Assembly: GCA_903835685.1 (NCBI GenBank)
Contig: CAILNX010000053.1
Location: forward strand, 1-64,000
Direction: 5' to 3'
Source of the DNA: an uncultured delta proteobacterium
GTDB taxonomy: Bacteria; Desulfobacterota; Desulfovibrionia; Desulfovibrionales; Desulfovibrionaceae
Length of the DNA: 64,000 nucleotides
The translations under genes and the position numbers were made by a program. Below are positions 1 through 8,323 of this stretch, one piece after another (positions within the stretch are counted from its first letter, which is position 1; every line of letters begins with the position of its first letter). The notes below the pieces were generated by a model. That model was given only the letters and a program-made list of their open reading frames with translations. It did no database searches and had not been told where the DNA came from.

Positions 1-217
1 GCCAAAGCACGATGCCCCCAGATATGCCCCCAAACGGTCCCGTCACCCCTCTTTTTCACCCTCGGCATGGTCAAGGTGGTGGGCCGAGTTTTCCCCGGAT
101 CGGGGGAGAAGTCCCGGGCCAGTTTCCGCCCATGGAGGACATGCAAAGCAGCCCCACATTTCACCCGCCGTCACGATAAAAAGCGGGACAGGAGCGGGAC
201 AAAATATGAAAATGAAA
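1..217. other. Left-edge intergenic segment, no gene recognised
   Basis: I find no convincing coding frame here. The only open frame on the minus strand begins inside the tRNA and is a translation of it. The motif ATGCCCCCA occurs twice, at 12-20 and 24-32. The segment lies just downstream of a tRNA-Leu gene, a common integration site for phages and islands, but no integrase gene is visible inside the window. Whether an island starts beyond the left edge cannot be judged. Confidence 0.4.
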
Positions 218-250
218 AAGGCGACCCACTGTAACCAGTTGAATCGCCTT
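218..250 (-). terminator. Rho-independent terminator after tRNA-Leu
   Basis: Read on the minus strand, AAGGCGA (250-244) pairs with TCGCCTT (224-218) around a 19-nt loop, and a short T run follows (219-215). It lies directly downstream of the tRNA-Leu gene and would end the tpiA-secG-tRNA direction of transcription. The large loop makes it weaker than a classic terminator. Confidence 0.55.
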
Positions 251-258
251 GAAATATA

Positions 259-345
259 TGGTGCCGAGGGGGGGACTCGAACCCCCACGCGGTTTCCCGC
301 ACTACCCCCTCAAGATAGCGTGTCTACCAGTTCCACCACCACGGC
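259..345 (-). tRNA. tRNA-Leu (anticodon GAG)
   Basis: An 87-nt class II cloverleaf with encoded CCA. The anticodon loop reads TTGAGGG between the stems CTATC and GGTAG, giving anticodon GAG. The T-loop is TTCGAGT between GGGGG and CCCCC, and a long variable arm typical of Leu is present. The acceptor strands GCCGTGG and CCTCGGC leave a T-T mismatch at pair 5-68, which is unusual for an otherwise canonical tRNA. It lies just downstream of secG, the same arrangement as secG-leuU in E. coli. Confidence 0.95.
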
Positions 346-390
346 ACGGAGTCGGTCTCTTACAAAGTCGAATTCTGGATGTAAAGCCTT

Positions 391-759
391 TTATTCCTTT
401 TTGGCCGCCGGGACTCCGCTGTCAGGCTTGGCCTCGTCGGTTCGCTCGAACTGCACTCCGGCGGGCTTCTTGGGGGCCTCGGCCGGGGCTGCGGGGATCA
501 CCGCATTGTCCATGATCGAGGAACTGCCCGCGCCCTTGGGGCCGGTCATGGAATTGTACACCAGGGAGGTGACCAGAAAGATGCCGGCAGCCAGGGCCGT
601 GAGCTTGACCAGCAGGTTGCCCGCTCCGGAGGAGCCGAACACCGAGCTGCTGCCGCCGCCGAAGATGACCCCCATGTCCTCCTTGCCGGATTGGAGCAGG
701 ACCAGGATGATCAGAAACACGCAGGCCAATACATGAATAGTGACGACAAGGGCTTGCAA
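391..759 (-). CDS. secG: Preprotein translocase subunit SecG
   Basis: A 122-residue small subunit of the SecYEG inner-membrane protein channel. Two hydrophobic segments are visible, at about residues 4-22 and 50-70. They are joined by the glycine/serine-rich loop typical of SecG (GVIFGGGSSSVFGSSG). The C-terminus is a hydrophilic Pro/Ala/Lys tail longer than in E. coli. The start is a TTG codon with GGAAGG about 8 nt upstream; no better in-frame ATG exists. It follows tpiA on the same strand and precedes tRNA-Leu, a gene order seen in many proteobacteria. Function is confident by family features and context. Confidence 0.93.
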   Translation of the reverse strand: MQALVVTIHVLACVFLIILVLLQSGKEDMGVIFGGGSSSVFGSSGAGNLLVKLTALAAGIFLVTSLVYNSMTGPKGAGSSSIMDNAVIPAAPAEAPKKPAGVQFERTDEAKPDSGVPAAKKE

Positions 760-953
760 GACGTTTTCCTTCCTTTGGCGATGAAGTCGATCCTCGTTTT
801 GGCCATGGGGCCGAAACGGCTGATGGCCCGCTGTCCGGGGCCAATCCCTTCTGTCGCGTCCGTGAAACAGGACCGGGCGCGAATGAAGAAGAGGCGTTAT
901 ATTGTCTTATTCTTGTGCGCTTGTAAAGCTCGACGATAAGCCCGATGGCCTCC

Positions 954-1706
954 CTAGGCCAGGACGATGCGGCTGAAACTGTCCGCCGCCAAACTTGCGC
1001 CTCCTACCAACACCCCTTCCACATTGTCAAGGCCGATGATTTCCCCGGCGTTGTCCGGCTTGACCGAACCGCCGTAGAGGATGCGCACCGAGGCCCCGCC
1101 CACGGGCAGGAGTTCCTTGAGCTTGGCCCGGACCAGGGCGTGGGCCTGAAGGATGTCCGAGGTCTGGGCCGTGACCCCGGTGCCGATGGCCCAGACCGGC
1201 TCATAGGCCACCACCAGCCGCTGGGCCAGGTCCTCGCTCACGTCCGCGAGCCCGGCCGAAAGCTGTCGTCCCAGGACCTCGGCCACCCGGCTCGCCTGGC
1301 GCTCCTTGATGGTCTCGCCCACGCACAGGATCACGCCCAGGCCCGCGCCCAGGCCGAAGGCCGTCTTCCGGCCCACCATGGTGTCGGACTCGCTCAGCAC
1401 GTGGCGGCGCTCGGAATGGCCGGTGAGCACATGGGTCGCGCCCGCGTCGGCCAGCATGGCCGGGGAGATCTCGCCGGTAAAGGCCCCGTGGGTCTCGGGA
1501 TAGAAGTTCTGGGCTCCGGTCAGAAAGCCGGGAACCCCGGCCAGGGACTGGGCCACGTCCACCAGGGCGGTGAACGCCGGGATGAGCAGCACCTCCCGGT
1601 CCTGGGGGAGCTTGTCGGCGATGAGCCCGACCAGGTCCCGGGCCGTGTCCCGGGCCTCGGCCCGGGTCTTGTGCATCTTCCAGTTGGCGGCCATGAGCTT
1701 TTTCAT
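954..1706 (-). CDS. tpiA: Triosephosphate isomerase
   Basis: A 250-residue cytosolic glycolytic enzyme interconverting dihydroxyacetone phosphate and glyceraldehyde 3-phosphate. All catalytic elements are visible: the N-terminal AANWKMH with Lys10, the electrophilic His97 in TGHSERR, and the active-site signature AYEPVWAIGTG with Glu169. The phosphate-binding GGSVKPDN and GGAS loops lie near the C-terminus. Length is normal. It starts 10 nt after the stop of the rimI-pgk fusion on the same strand, so the two glycolytic enzymes are cotranscribed, with secG probably following. Confidence 0.97.
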   Translation of the reverse strand: MKKLMAANWKMHKTRAEARDTARDLVGLIADKLPQDREVLLIPAFTALVDVAQSLAGVPGFLTGAQNFYPETHGAFTGEISPAMLADAGATHVLTGHSERRHVLSESDTMVGRKTAFGLGAGLGVILCVGETIKERQASRVAEVLGRQLSAGLADVSEDLAQRLVVAYEPVWAIGTGVTAQTSDILQAHALVRAKLKELLPVGGASVRILYGGSVKPDNAGEIIGLDNVEGVLVGGASLAADSFSRIVLA

Positions 1707-1715
1707 CGGATTCCC

Positions 1716-3389
1716 CTATTTGGAGTAGGTTTCCAGGGCGGTGAACGCGGGCAGTTCCTTGCCTTCCAGAAATTCCAGGAAGGAGCCGCCACCCGTGGAG
1801 ATGAAGCTGAACTTGTCCGCCAGACCGGCCAGATGGACCACGGCGTCGGTGTCCCCGCCGCCCACGATGCTCATGGCCCCGGAAGAGGCGATGGCCTGGG
1901 CCACGCCCAGGGACCCGGCGGCAAAGGCCGGGTTCTCGAAAGCGCCCATGGGGCCGTTCCAGACCACGGTCTTGGCCGTGGCCAGGACGGCCGAAAAGGC
2001 GGCCACGCTTTTGGGTCCGATGTCCAGGACCATCGTGTCCGCCGGGATGGCCTCGGACGTGCAAAGGCCGATCACCGTGGGGTCCTTGGGGCCGAGGCCC
2101 AGCACGAAGTCCACGGGCAGGTGGATGGCCGTGCCCTTGGCCTTGGCCGTGTCCATGATCCCCCGGGCCTCGTCCAGGAGGTCGCGCTCCACCAGGGATA
2201 TGCCCACCTCGTGGCCCTGGGCCAGCAGGAAGGTGTTGGCCATGGCCCCGCCGATGATGAGCGCGTCCACCTTGCCCAACAGGTTCTTCAGGATGCCCAG
2301 CTTGGAGGACACCTTGGCCCCGCCGGACACGGCCACATAGGGGCGGCCGGGCTGGGCCAGATTGTCGTGCAGGAACTGCCATTCCTTTTTCATCAGGAAC
2401 CCGGCGCAGGAGATCTTGGCGAATTTGGGGACCTCGGTGACCGAGGCGTTGGGCCGGTGGGCCACGCCAAAGGCGTCGTTCACGTACACGTCGATGCCCT
2501 GCACCAGACCCTTGGCCATGGCCTCGCGCTCGGCGACGTCCTTGGAGGTCTCGGCCTTGTGAAAACGCAGGTTCTCCAGCATGAGCACCTGGCCCGGGCC
2601 GAGCGCGGCGATCAGGGCCTGGACCTCGGGTCCCAGGCAGTCCGGGGCCAGGGGCACGGGCTGGCCCAGGAGCGAGGCGAGATGCGCGGCCACGGGTTTC
2701 AGGGAGAATTCCGGCTGGGCTCCGCCCTTGGGCTGGCCCAGATGGCAGCAGATGACCAGCGCGCCCCCGCCGGACAGGATGTGCTTGATGGTGGGCAGGC
2801 TTTCCCGGATGCGGGTGTCGTCGGTGATCCGTTCGCCCTCCAGGGGCACGTTGTAGTCCACCCGCAAGAGCACCTTCTTTCCGGCAATATCCACGGTGTC
2901 GAGAGAGCGCATGCTGACCGCCTTGTGGTTATGGTGTTGGAAGTCCCGAGAAAAGAGCAGGGCGTCCTCCCCGGTGTCCGGGTAATAGTTGCGCCGCACC
3001 CCACACTGAATAAACCCGAATTTGCGGTACAGGTCAATGGCTGGCAGGTTGGAGACCTTCACGTCCAGAAAGCCCTGGGCCACGTTTTTCTTCCGGCAGA
3101 CCGCCTCCAGGGCGGCCAGGAGCCGCGCGCCCAGGCCCTGGCGGCGGTACGGCGGGTCCACGGCCAGGTTCAGAATCTCCATTTCCGGGCCGATGATGGA
3201 AAAGGCCAGGTAGGCCAGGAGCCTTTCCCCGTCCTTTATTCCCAGGACGTGATAGGCCCCGCGCACCAGGCCGAGCTTGAACTGCTCCTCGGTCCAGTGG
3301 TATGCGAAGCAGGCGCGCTCAAGGCGCACCACTTCCGGCAGGTCGGCCATGTCCAGCCGGACGACGCGCCACTGTTCCACCTGTTTCAT
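1716..3389 (-). CDS. pgk: RimI-type N-acetyltransferase fused to phosphoglycerate kinase
   Basis: A single 557-codon frame. Residues 1 to about 155 form a GNAT acetyltransferase of the RimI type, with the acetyl-CoA loop RRQGLGARL at 82-90 and the RimI-like tail YYPDTGEDALLF. Residues 160-557 are a complete 398-residue phosphoglycerate kinase: RVDYNVPL near its start, the substrate-binding GGAKVSSKLG, the nucleotide loop NGPMGAFE and the terminal GGGDTDAVV. An internal ATG at 2912-2910 has AAGGCGG about 5 nt upstream, so separate translation of Pgk is also possible. Pgk makes ATP from 1,3-bisphosphoglycerate; RimI acetylates the N-terminus of ribosomal protein S18. Either a true fusion or overlapping expression would fit. 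Confidence 0.92.
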   Translation of the reverse strand: MKQVEQWRVVRLDMADLPEVVRLERACFAYHWTEEQFKLGLVRGAYHVLGIKDGERLLAYLAFSIIGPEMEILNLAVDPPYRRQGLGARLLAALEAVCRKKNVAQGFLDVKVSNLPAIDLYRKFGFIQCGVRRNYYPDTGEDALLFSRDFQHHNHKAVSMRSLDTVDIAGKKVLLRVDYNVPLEGERITDDTRIRESLPTIKHILSGGGALVICCHLGQPKGGAQPEFSLKPVAAHLASLLGQPVPLAPDCLGPEVQALIAALGPGQVLMLENLRFHKAETSKDVAEREAMAKGLVQGIDVYVNDAFGVAHRPNASVTEVPKFAKISCAGFLMKKEWQFLHDNLAQPGRPYVAVSGGAKVSSKLGILKNLLGKVDALIIGGAMANTFLLAQGHEVGISLVERDLLDEARGIMDTAKAKGTAIHLPVDFVLGLGPKDPTVIGLCTSEAIPADTMVLDIGPKSVAAFSAVLATAKTVVWNGPMGAFENPAFAAGSLGVAQAIASSGAMSIVGGGDTDAVVHLAGLADKFSFISTGGGSFLEFLEGKELPAFTALETYSK

Positions 3390-3421
3390 AACCCTCCGTC
3401 CCCTGCCGAGGCGGCCTGTCC

Positions 3422-3970
3422 ATGACCACCCAAGCCCCGCATTTCGTACCTGATTCCCCGGACCCGGTCGAGGTCCTGGACCAGGAAAAAAAGCTCCTCC
3501 TGGTCATGCCCCTGGCCGAGGTCCTGCGCCAGGCCCTGCCCCACCGGGCGGTCCAGGTCCTGGTCTTTGACACGGCCCGCAGGCTCCTGCTGGCGCGCCG
3601 CAGCCGGGACAAGGCCCCGTATCCGGGCAAATGGGACGTGTCCGCCGCTGGCCCGGTTCGGCCCGGGGAGGCCCGGCGGGATGCGGCCGTGCGCATCCTG
3701 GAGCAGACCATGGGCCTGCGCGCGGACAAGCTGCGCCTGGTGGCCGAGATCGGGGCCGGGCCGGAGAACGGGCATGAGCACGTTTCCCTGTTCGCCACCG
3801 TGCGTCTGGCCCAGAAGCCCCGCCCCAATCCCGAGGTGGTGGTGGAGGTCTTCCCCTACGCCCCGGAGGAGCTGGCCCATCTGATGGAGCACTTCCGGGA
3901 CCTGCTCACGCCCCGGCTCATCACCCTGTGGGAAAAGGGCCTGGCCGCCCCGCCCCGGCCCGAGGACTAG
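3422..3970 (+). CDS. Nudix-fold protein with a degenerate Nudix box
   Basis: A 182-residue protein resembling Nudix hydrolases of the isopentenyl-diphosphate-isomerase-like group; the WDVSAAGPVRPGE region and fold order match. The Nudix box spans residues 77-99. Its first Gly, first Glu, the Arg and the final Gly-Leu are kept. The three metal-binding acidic positions of the consensus (RE and EE) are Ile, Gln and Thr. Known Nudix enzymes need these glutamates to bind Mg2+, so classic hydrolysis may be lost or altered. It is divergent from rimI-pgk with a 32-nt gap, and its TAG stop overlaps the stop of the next, convergent gene. The substrate is unknown. Confidence 0.75.
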   Translation: MTTQAPHFVPDSPDPVEVLDQEKKLLLVMPLAEVLRQALPHRAVQVLVFDTARRLLLARRSRDKAPYPGKWDVSAAGPVRPGEARRDAAVRILEQTMGLRADKLRLVAEIGAGPENGHEHVSLFATVRLAQKPRPNPEVVVEVFPYAPEELAHLMEHFRDLLTPRLITLWEKGLAAPPRPED

Positions 3971-4812
3971 GCCAGAATCGCGGCCATCTCCTCGTGGATG
4001 AGCCCGTTGGTGGCCAGGATGGTGGGCGCGCCCAGGGCGTAGGGTTTAAGGGCGTCGAAGCGGGACACCCGGCCCCCGGCCTCTTCCACCAGGAGCCAGC
4101 CCGCGGCCGTGTCCCAGGGCTTCAAGTCGAATTCGTAGAACCCGTCCAGCCGCCCGCAAGCCACGTAGGCCAGGTCCACCGAGGCCGCGCCCATGCGCCG
4201 CAGGCCCTGGGCCGTTTGCAGCACGGCCTCCATCTGGCGCAGGATCTCGGGCAAAAACTCCGGGATGCGGTAGGGAAAGCCCGTGGCCACCAGGCCGCGC
4301 GAAAGATTCGGGGCCGTGGACACGGACAGGCGCTCCTGGCCCAAAAACGCGCCCTGGCCGCGCACGGCCCAGAACATCTCGTCCAGGATGGGCAGGTTGA
4401 CGATGCCGAGCTGGATGCGCCCCTCGGCCCACAGACCCACGGAGGTGGCCACCAGGGGCAGGCCGTGGGCAAAATTGGTGGTCCCGTCCACCGGGTCCAC
4501 GATCCAGGTGGGACGGTCCAGGCCGAGCAGCAGGCGGGACTGATCGCCCGGCCGGTCTCCTGACGGGTCGCCCGTTTGGTCGCCCGTTTGGCCCGAGGTC
4601 TCCTCGCCCAGGAAGGCGGCCCCGGGCAGGAGGGCCGCCAGGCTGACGGTCAGGGCCTGCTCCACGGCCAGGTCGGTCTCGGTGAGCAGGTCCCGGGGGC
4701 CTTTGTACTGCACGGTCTTGGGCCGCCGCCAGTTGGCCTTGATGATCTCCCCGGCCTGGCCCACGGCCTGCCGGGCAGCCAGGGCCAGCCGCTGAAGAAG
4801 CGATGCGTCCAT
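3967..4812 (-). CDS. Inositol-monophosphatase-family phosphatase
   Basis: A 281-residue protein of the IMPase/FBPase/CysQ superfamily, a Mg2+-dependent small-molecule phosphatase. The metal-binding motifs are visible: GEE at 69-71, WIVDPVDGTTNF at 103-114 and KPWDTAAGWLLVEEAGG near the C-terminus. The ATG at 4812 was chosen over an ATG 19 codons upstream because GGGGGAG sits 3 nt before it. Residues about 74-93 hold a Gly-Asp repeat encoded by near-identical 12-nt units (GDQ-TGD-PSGD), an insertion not usual for the family. The substrate (inositol phosphate, 3'-phosphoadenosine phosphate or fructose 1,6-bisphosphate) cannot be told from sequence. It converges on the Nudix gene with overlapping stops. 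Confidence 0.87.
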   Translation of the reverse strand: MDASLLQRLALAARQAVGQAGEIIKANWRRPKTVQYKGPRDLLTETDLAVEQALTVSLAALLPGAAFLGEETSGQTGDQTGDPSGDRPGDQSRLLLGLDRPTWIVDPVDGTTNFAHGLPLVATSVGLWAEGRIQLGIVNLPILDEMFWAVRGQGAFLGQERLSVSTAPNLSRGLVATGFPYRIPEFLPEILRQMEAVLQTAQGLRRMGAASVDLAYVACGRLDGFYEFDLKPWDTAAGWLLVEEAGGRVSRFDALKPYALGAPTILATNGLIHEEMAAILA

Positions 4813-4885
4813 GTCTCCCCCGCCAATGAAAAGGCGGCCGGAATGCGGCCGCCTCGTGTGGTGTTTCAAGTCCAGTGGCGCAGGC

Positions 4886-5098
4886 CTATTTGGGCTGATG
4901 CCGGATCAGGAAGAATTCGATGCTGCGGTTGAAGGTCTTTTCTTCATCGGCCGTGAAATAGCAGGCCGGGAGTTCGCCCCGGCCCCGGTGGTAGTGGACG
5001 CACTCGCAGCACAGGCCATGCTTGGAGCAGCCGTTGTGGGTACAGGTGCAATGCTGGGCGTTGATCTTGGCTCGGGGACACTGATCTTGTTTGCGCAT
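4886..5098 (-). CDS. Small cysteine-rich protein, DUF6485-like
   Basis: A 70-residue protein dominated by cysteines in a C-x-C-T ... C-x3-HGLCCEC pattern, followed by a conserved-looking [15 protein letters not shown] recognise this as resembling the DUF6485 family of small cytosolic Cys-rich proteins; its function is unknown. Metal or Fe-S binding is an inference from the cysteine spacing. The ATG at 5098 has AGG about 8 nt upstream; a TTG lies one codon earlier. It is the last minus-strand gene before a divergent intergenic region. Confidence 0.7.
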   Translation of the reverse strand: MRKQDQCPRAKINAQHCTCTHNGCSKHGLCCECVHYHRGRGELPACYFTADEEKTFNRSIEFFLIRHQPK

Positions 5099-5324
5099 CA
5101 ATCAAACCTCGCATATTAGGATATCTGCGGCTTTTGCGCCAGGGCTTTCATAGGTCAAGCCCGCCGGAGTGTCAATAAACCGCCACATTCCCGGAGCGCA
5201 TCCCCAGCCCAGGAATGGGCGGGACGCCCCCTGCTTCCACGCTTCCGGCCCAGGGTCAGGCAGCCCTGTTCCAAAGGAAAACGGTTGTTATTTTCCCGGT
5301 TTTGGGCTAAAGGAGGAACATTGC

Positions 5325-5356
5325 ACCCATCAGGCCCCGCTTCGGCCCTGATGGGT
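5325..5356 (+). promoter_or_regulatory. 10-bp leader hairpin ahead of the large unknown gene
   Basis: ACCCATCAGG (5325-5334) pairs perfectly with CCTGATGGGT (5347-5356). A strong AGGAGG at 5311-5316 sits 4 nt before a TTG (5321-5323) that is in frame with the downstream gene, so the hairpin lies at the very start of that possible reading frame. No T run follows, so it is not a simple terminator. It could shape translation initiation or mRNA stability; this is inference. Confidence 0.45.
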
Positions 5357-5386
5357 CAAAGACCCTGGCTTCTCAAGGACTCCCGC

Positions 5387-7135
5387 ATGCTCACCGCCTG
5401 GCAGGACGCATTCACCAAAACCACGAAACTCTCGTGGAAGGACGGCCTGGCCCTGGAAAGCCCGGTTCAGGTCCCGAGCCTTGCGGCGCTCAAGGATTTC
5501 CTGGACATCGTGCACATCAAGTTCTGCCTGATCCGTCCCTTCCTGGAGCAGCCCGACTACCCGGTGGTGGAGCCCCGGGAGCTTCTGCCCTCCTTTGAGA
5601 TGGACGCCTACGAACACAAGCAGCTCCCCGGCTTCAGCCTGGTGGCCCTGGAGCGGCCCCTGGACTATTTCCAGGAGGTTTTCCAGTTCGACCAACTGCA
5701 CTCCCCGCTCGACTTCCACAACCGGGGCTTCAGCCAGGTCTGCCCCCTGGAAAGCACGGTGCAGGCCGAAAACATCCAGACCGTGCGGGAGAGGCTGCCG
5801 CGCATGCTCCAGCAGGAGTTCAGGGACCGCTTTCACGGCCGGGACATCTGCTGCATGGACATCTACCCGGAAATCCTGCCCTCCCTGCTCCAGATGGACC
5901 GAGCCCAGGTCCTGTCCCTGGACCAGAACCATGAATTTCATTTGAGCGGGATTTTTGCCTCCCTGCCTTCGGACCTGGACGCGGAACTCAAGCGCTTCGG
6001 CATGAAGATCGGTAAGTTCAAACCCGGGGACACCGCCCGCTACGAGCGCAACCGACTCTTCGTCTACCAGTTCCTCATGGAGCTTTACGGATTCCCCATC
6101 GCCTCGGAGCGGCGCACCTCGGCCGCGCTGTTCGCCCGCAGGCTGTTCAAGATGGGCGAGAAATTCCTGGTCAAGGTCCTGGGCCAGTCCGACCGGACCA
6201 TCACCACCCTGTGGTCCCACCCGGGCCACACGGTCTATCCCCGCCTGGAGAAGATCGCCCTGGTGGCCGTGCATGAGGACCAGACCGAGGCCGTGGCCCT
6301 GCTGCGCCACAACGGCTATTTCCTGGACGAGAAGCGGCGGGTGGCCATTGTACGGGTGATCTACGAGCAGCACAAATTCAACCCGGAGAACGTGCGCGAG
6401 GACCGGGCGCTTTCGGTCATGCGCCAGGAGGTCATCCACCCCCTGACCGGGGCCGTGCTGCACCACTTGAACCTGATCAAGGACACCTCCAGCATGATCC
6501 TGCGCTTGAACGACATCGTGCGCGGGGAGTACAAGGGCAGCGTCATCTATCGCCGCCACGAGATCGTGGAGGGCACGGACACCCACGACAAACGGCTGAA
6601 ATTCCTGTTCACCTGGCTCTCCAAGCACCAGCGCCGGATCATCGGCTACAGCGACGAATTCTACGGGAGCGCGGTGCGCATCCTGGACAGCTACCTGCTC
6701 GACCCCCAAAACTACGATGAATTCAAGGCCGTGCAGGACCTGCACCGGGAGGTCTGGTCCAAGTTCAGCTACATTCAGCAGGCCCGCAAGGTGCGCATCC
6801 TCGACGACCTCCGCCAGCGCATCCACAAGGGCGAACAGGTGTCCTACGCGGTGGCCCTGAAAAACATGGTGGAGATATTGACCGACCTGAAATTCGAGGT
6901 GGTCAACTATTTCGATAAATTCGTTGAATCCGTCCTGCAAATCGGCGAAAAGGTCCTGGGCGACACCTATCTCCAACGGACCTACGCCACCCGTCCGGAC
7001 GAGGCCCTGACCCCCTACGGGCTGCGGGTGAAAAAATACTACGGTCGGTTGGTGGCCGTGCTGGACGAGTTCAGGGCCATCCGCAAGCTGCGCCGGGACA
7101 TCACTCCCGAACCGGCATCCTCCAGCGCGGCCTAG
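5387..7135 (+). CDS. Large conserved-looking protein of unknown function
   Basis: A 582-residue soluble protein that I do not recognise. It has no signal peptide, no clear membrane segment and no familiar nucleotide-binding motif. It is rich in charged and aromatic residues, and its C-terminal half looks largely helical (for example HRREVWSKFSYIQQARK-like stretches). Codon use matches the neighbours, so it is a genuine native gene. The ATG at 5387 with AAGGA 7 nt upstream was chosen. A TTG start at 5321 with a stronger AGGAGG, giving 22 more residues, is the main alternative. gcvT follows after 49 nt on the same strand and may be cotranscribed. Confidence 0.8.
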   Translation: MLTAWQDAFTKTTKLSWKDGLALESPVQVPSLAALKDFLDIVHIKFCLIRPFLEQPDYPVVEPRELLPSFEMDAYEHKQLPGFSLVALERPLDYFQEVFQFDQLHSPLDFHNRGFSQVCPLESTVQAENIQTVRERLPRMLQQEFRDRFHGRDICCMDIYPEILPSLLQMDRAQVLSLDQNHEFHLSGIFASLPSDLDAELKRFGMKIGKFKPGDTARYERNRLFVYQFLMELYGFPIASERRTSAALFARRLFKMGEKFLVKVLGQSDRTITTLWSHPGHTVYPRLEKIALVAVHEDQTEAVALLRHNGYFLDEKRRVAIVRVIYEQHKFNPENVREDRALSVMRQEVIHPLTGAVLHHLNLIKDTSSMILRLNDIVRGEYKGSVIYRRHEIVEGTDTHDKRLKFLFTWLSKHQRRIIGYSDEFYGSAVRILDSYLLDPQNYDEFKAVQDLHREVWSKFSYIQQARKVRILDDLRQRIHKGEQVSYAVALKNMVEILTDLKFEVVNYFDKFVESVLQIGEKVLGDTYLQRTYATRPDEALTPYGLRVKKYYGRLVAVLDEFRAIRKLRRDITPEPASSSAA

Positions 7136-7184
7136 GGAAACGAGCAACAATCACGGGCCGTGAGCCCGTTCAAAGGAGCACACC

Positions 7185-8291
7185 ATGGAAAACTTGAAAA
7201 CCACCCCCTTGCGCGACTGGCACATGGCGCACGGGGCCAAGATGGTCCCCTTTGCCGGGTGGGACATGCCGGTCCAGTACCCCACCGGGATCATGGCCGA
7301 GCACAAGCAGACCCGGGAAAATGCGGCCATCTTCGACATCTGCCATATGGGCGAATTCCTGCTGAGTGGTCCCGGGGCCAAGGACGCCCTGGCTGCGGTG
7401 GTCACCCACAACCTGGAGACCCTGGCCCCGGGCCGCTGCCGCTACGGATTCCTGCCCAACGAGCGCGGCGGGGTCATCGACGACCTGATCGTCTACTGCC
7501 TGGCCCAGGACTCCTTTCTGCTGGTGGTCAACGGCGCGCGGGAGGACATCGATTTCACCTGGATCAAGGGCCGTATCCCGGCCTCCCTGCATTTTGAAAA
7601 CGTCTCGGCCGCGACCGGCAAGATCGACGTGCAAGGGCCAAAGTCCCTGGAAGCGGTCCAGGCCGTGCTGGGCCGTTCCTGCGACCATCTCAAATATTTC
7701 TCCTTTGAGCAGACCACCTTCCAGGGCGCGCCGCTCATCGTCAGCCGAACCGGATACACCGGGGAGTTGGGCTTTGAACTGTACCTGCCCTGGGACCGGG
7801 TCCAGGGAGTCTGGGAGATGCTGGCCGCGCATCCGGCCGTGGCCCCGGCGGGCTTGGGCGCCCGCGACACCCTGCGCCTGGAGATGGGCTATCCCCTTTA
7901 CGGCCAGGACTTGGACGAGGAGCACACCCCGGCCGAGGCCGGATACGGGGCCATGCTCACCTCCCCGGCCAGCCACACGGCCAAGGACCAGGTGCTCACC
8001 GTCCGGGAACGGCTGGTGGCCCTGCACATCCCGGGCCGCCGCAGCGCCCGCCACTACGACCGGGTGTTCTCGGCTACTGGCCAAGGCGTGGGCCAGGACG
8101 TGGGCCTTATCACCAGCGGCTCCTTCTCCCCCACTCTGGGGCACTCCATAGCCCTGGCCTATGTCCGGGCCGATGCGGCCGAGGCCGAGGATTTCGTGGT
8201 GCGTGCGGCCAAGGCCGAACTTGCGGCCAAACGGGTGGACCTGCCCTTTTTCCAGGGCGGCAGCGCACGGATGAAGCTCCAGCAGGCGTAA
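7185..8291 (+). CDS. gcvT: Glycine cleavage system T protein (aminomethyltransferase)
   Basis: A 368-residue tetrahydrofolate-dependent aminomethyltransferase. It takes the aminomethyl group from lipoylated H protein, releasing ammonia and methylene-THF. Family signatures are visible: FAGWDMPVQYPTGI near the N-terminus, the catalytic-region NERGGVIDDLIVY with Asp100, RTGYTGELGFELY, and ARDTLRLEMGYPLYG. Length is normal. The ATG has AAAGGAG about 8 nt upstream. No gcvH or gcvP lies beside it in this window, so the rest of the system must be elsewhere. No glycine riboswitch is visible in the 49-nt gap before it. Confidence 0.93.
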   Translation: MENLKTTPLRDWHMAHGAKMVPFAGWDMPVQYPTGIMAEHKQTRENAAIFDICHMGEFLLSGPGAKDALAAVVTHNLETLAPGRCRYGFLPNERGGVIDDLIVYCLAQDSFLLVVNGAREDIDFTWIKGRIPASLHFENVSAATGKIDVQGPKSLEAVQAVLGRSCDHLKYFSFEQTTFQGAPLIVSRTGYTGELGFELYLPWDRVQGVWEMLAAHPAVAPAGLGARDTLRLEMGYPLYGQDLDEEHTPAEAGYGAMLTSPASHTAKDQVLTVRERLVALHIPGRRSARHYDRVFSATGQGVGQDVGLITSGSFSPTLGHSIALAYVRADAAEAEDFVVRAAKAELAAKRVDLPFFQGGSARMKLQQA

Positions 8292-8323
8292 GGCGTGGGT
8301 GTCCCGAAGTCCTGGGAGGACCC

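Noticed and set aside
1-60. Phage attachment site at the tRNA-Leu end
   Set aside because: Only a 9-nt direct repeat (ATGCCCCCA) is visible, no integrase lies in the window and the second boundary is outside.
945-3425. Long plus-strand open frame of over 800 codons opposite tpiA and pgk
   Set aside because: It is a shadow of highly GC-biased genes on the other strand. The protein is His/Gly/Gln-rich nonsense and overlaps two conserved enzymes.
5330-7150. Long minus-strand frame opposite the large unknown gene
   Set aside because: The sense gene has a better start, natural composition and operon context. The antisense product has the Val/Gln/Leu-rich pattern of a shadow frame.
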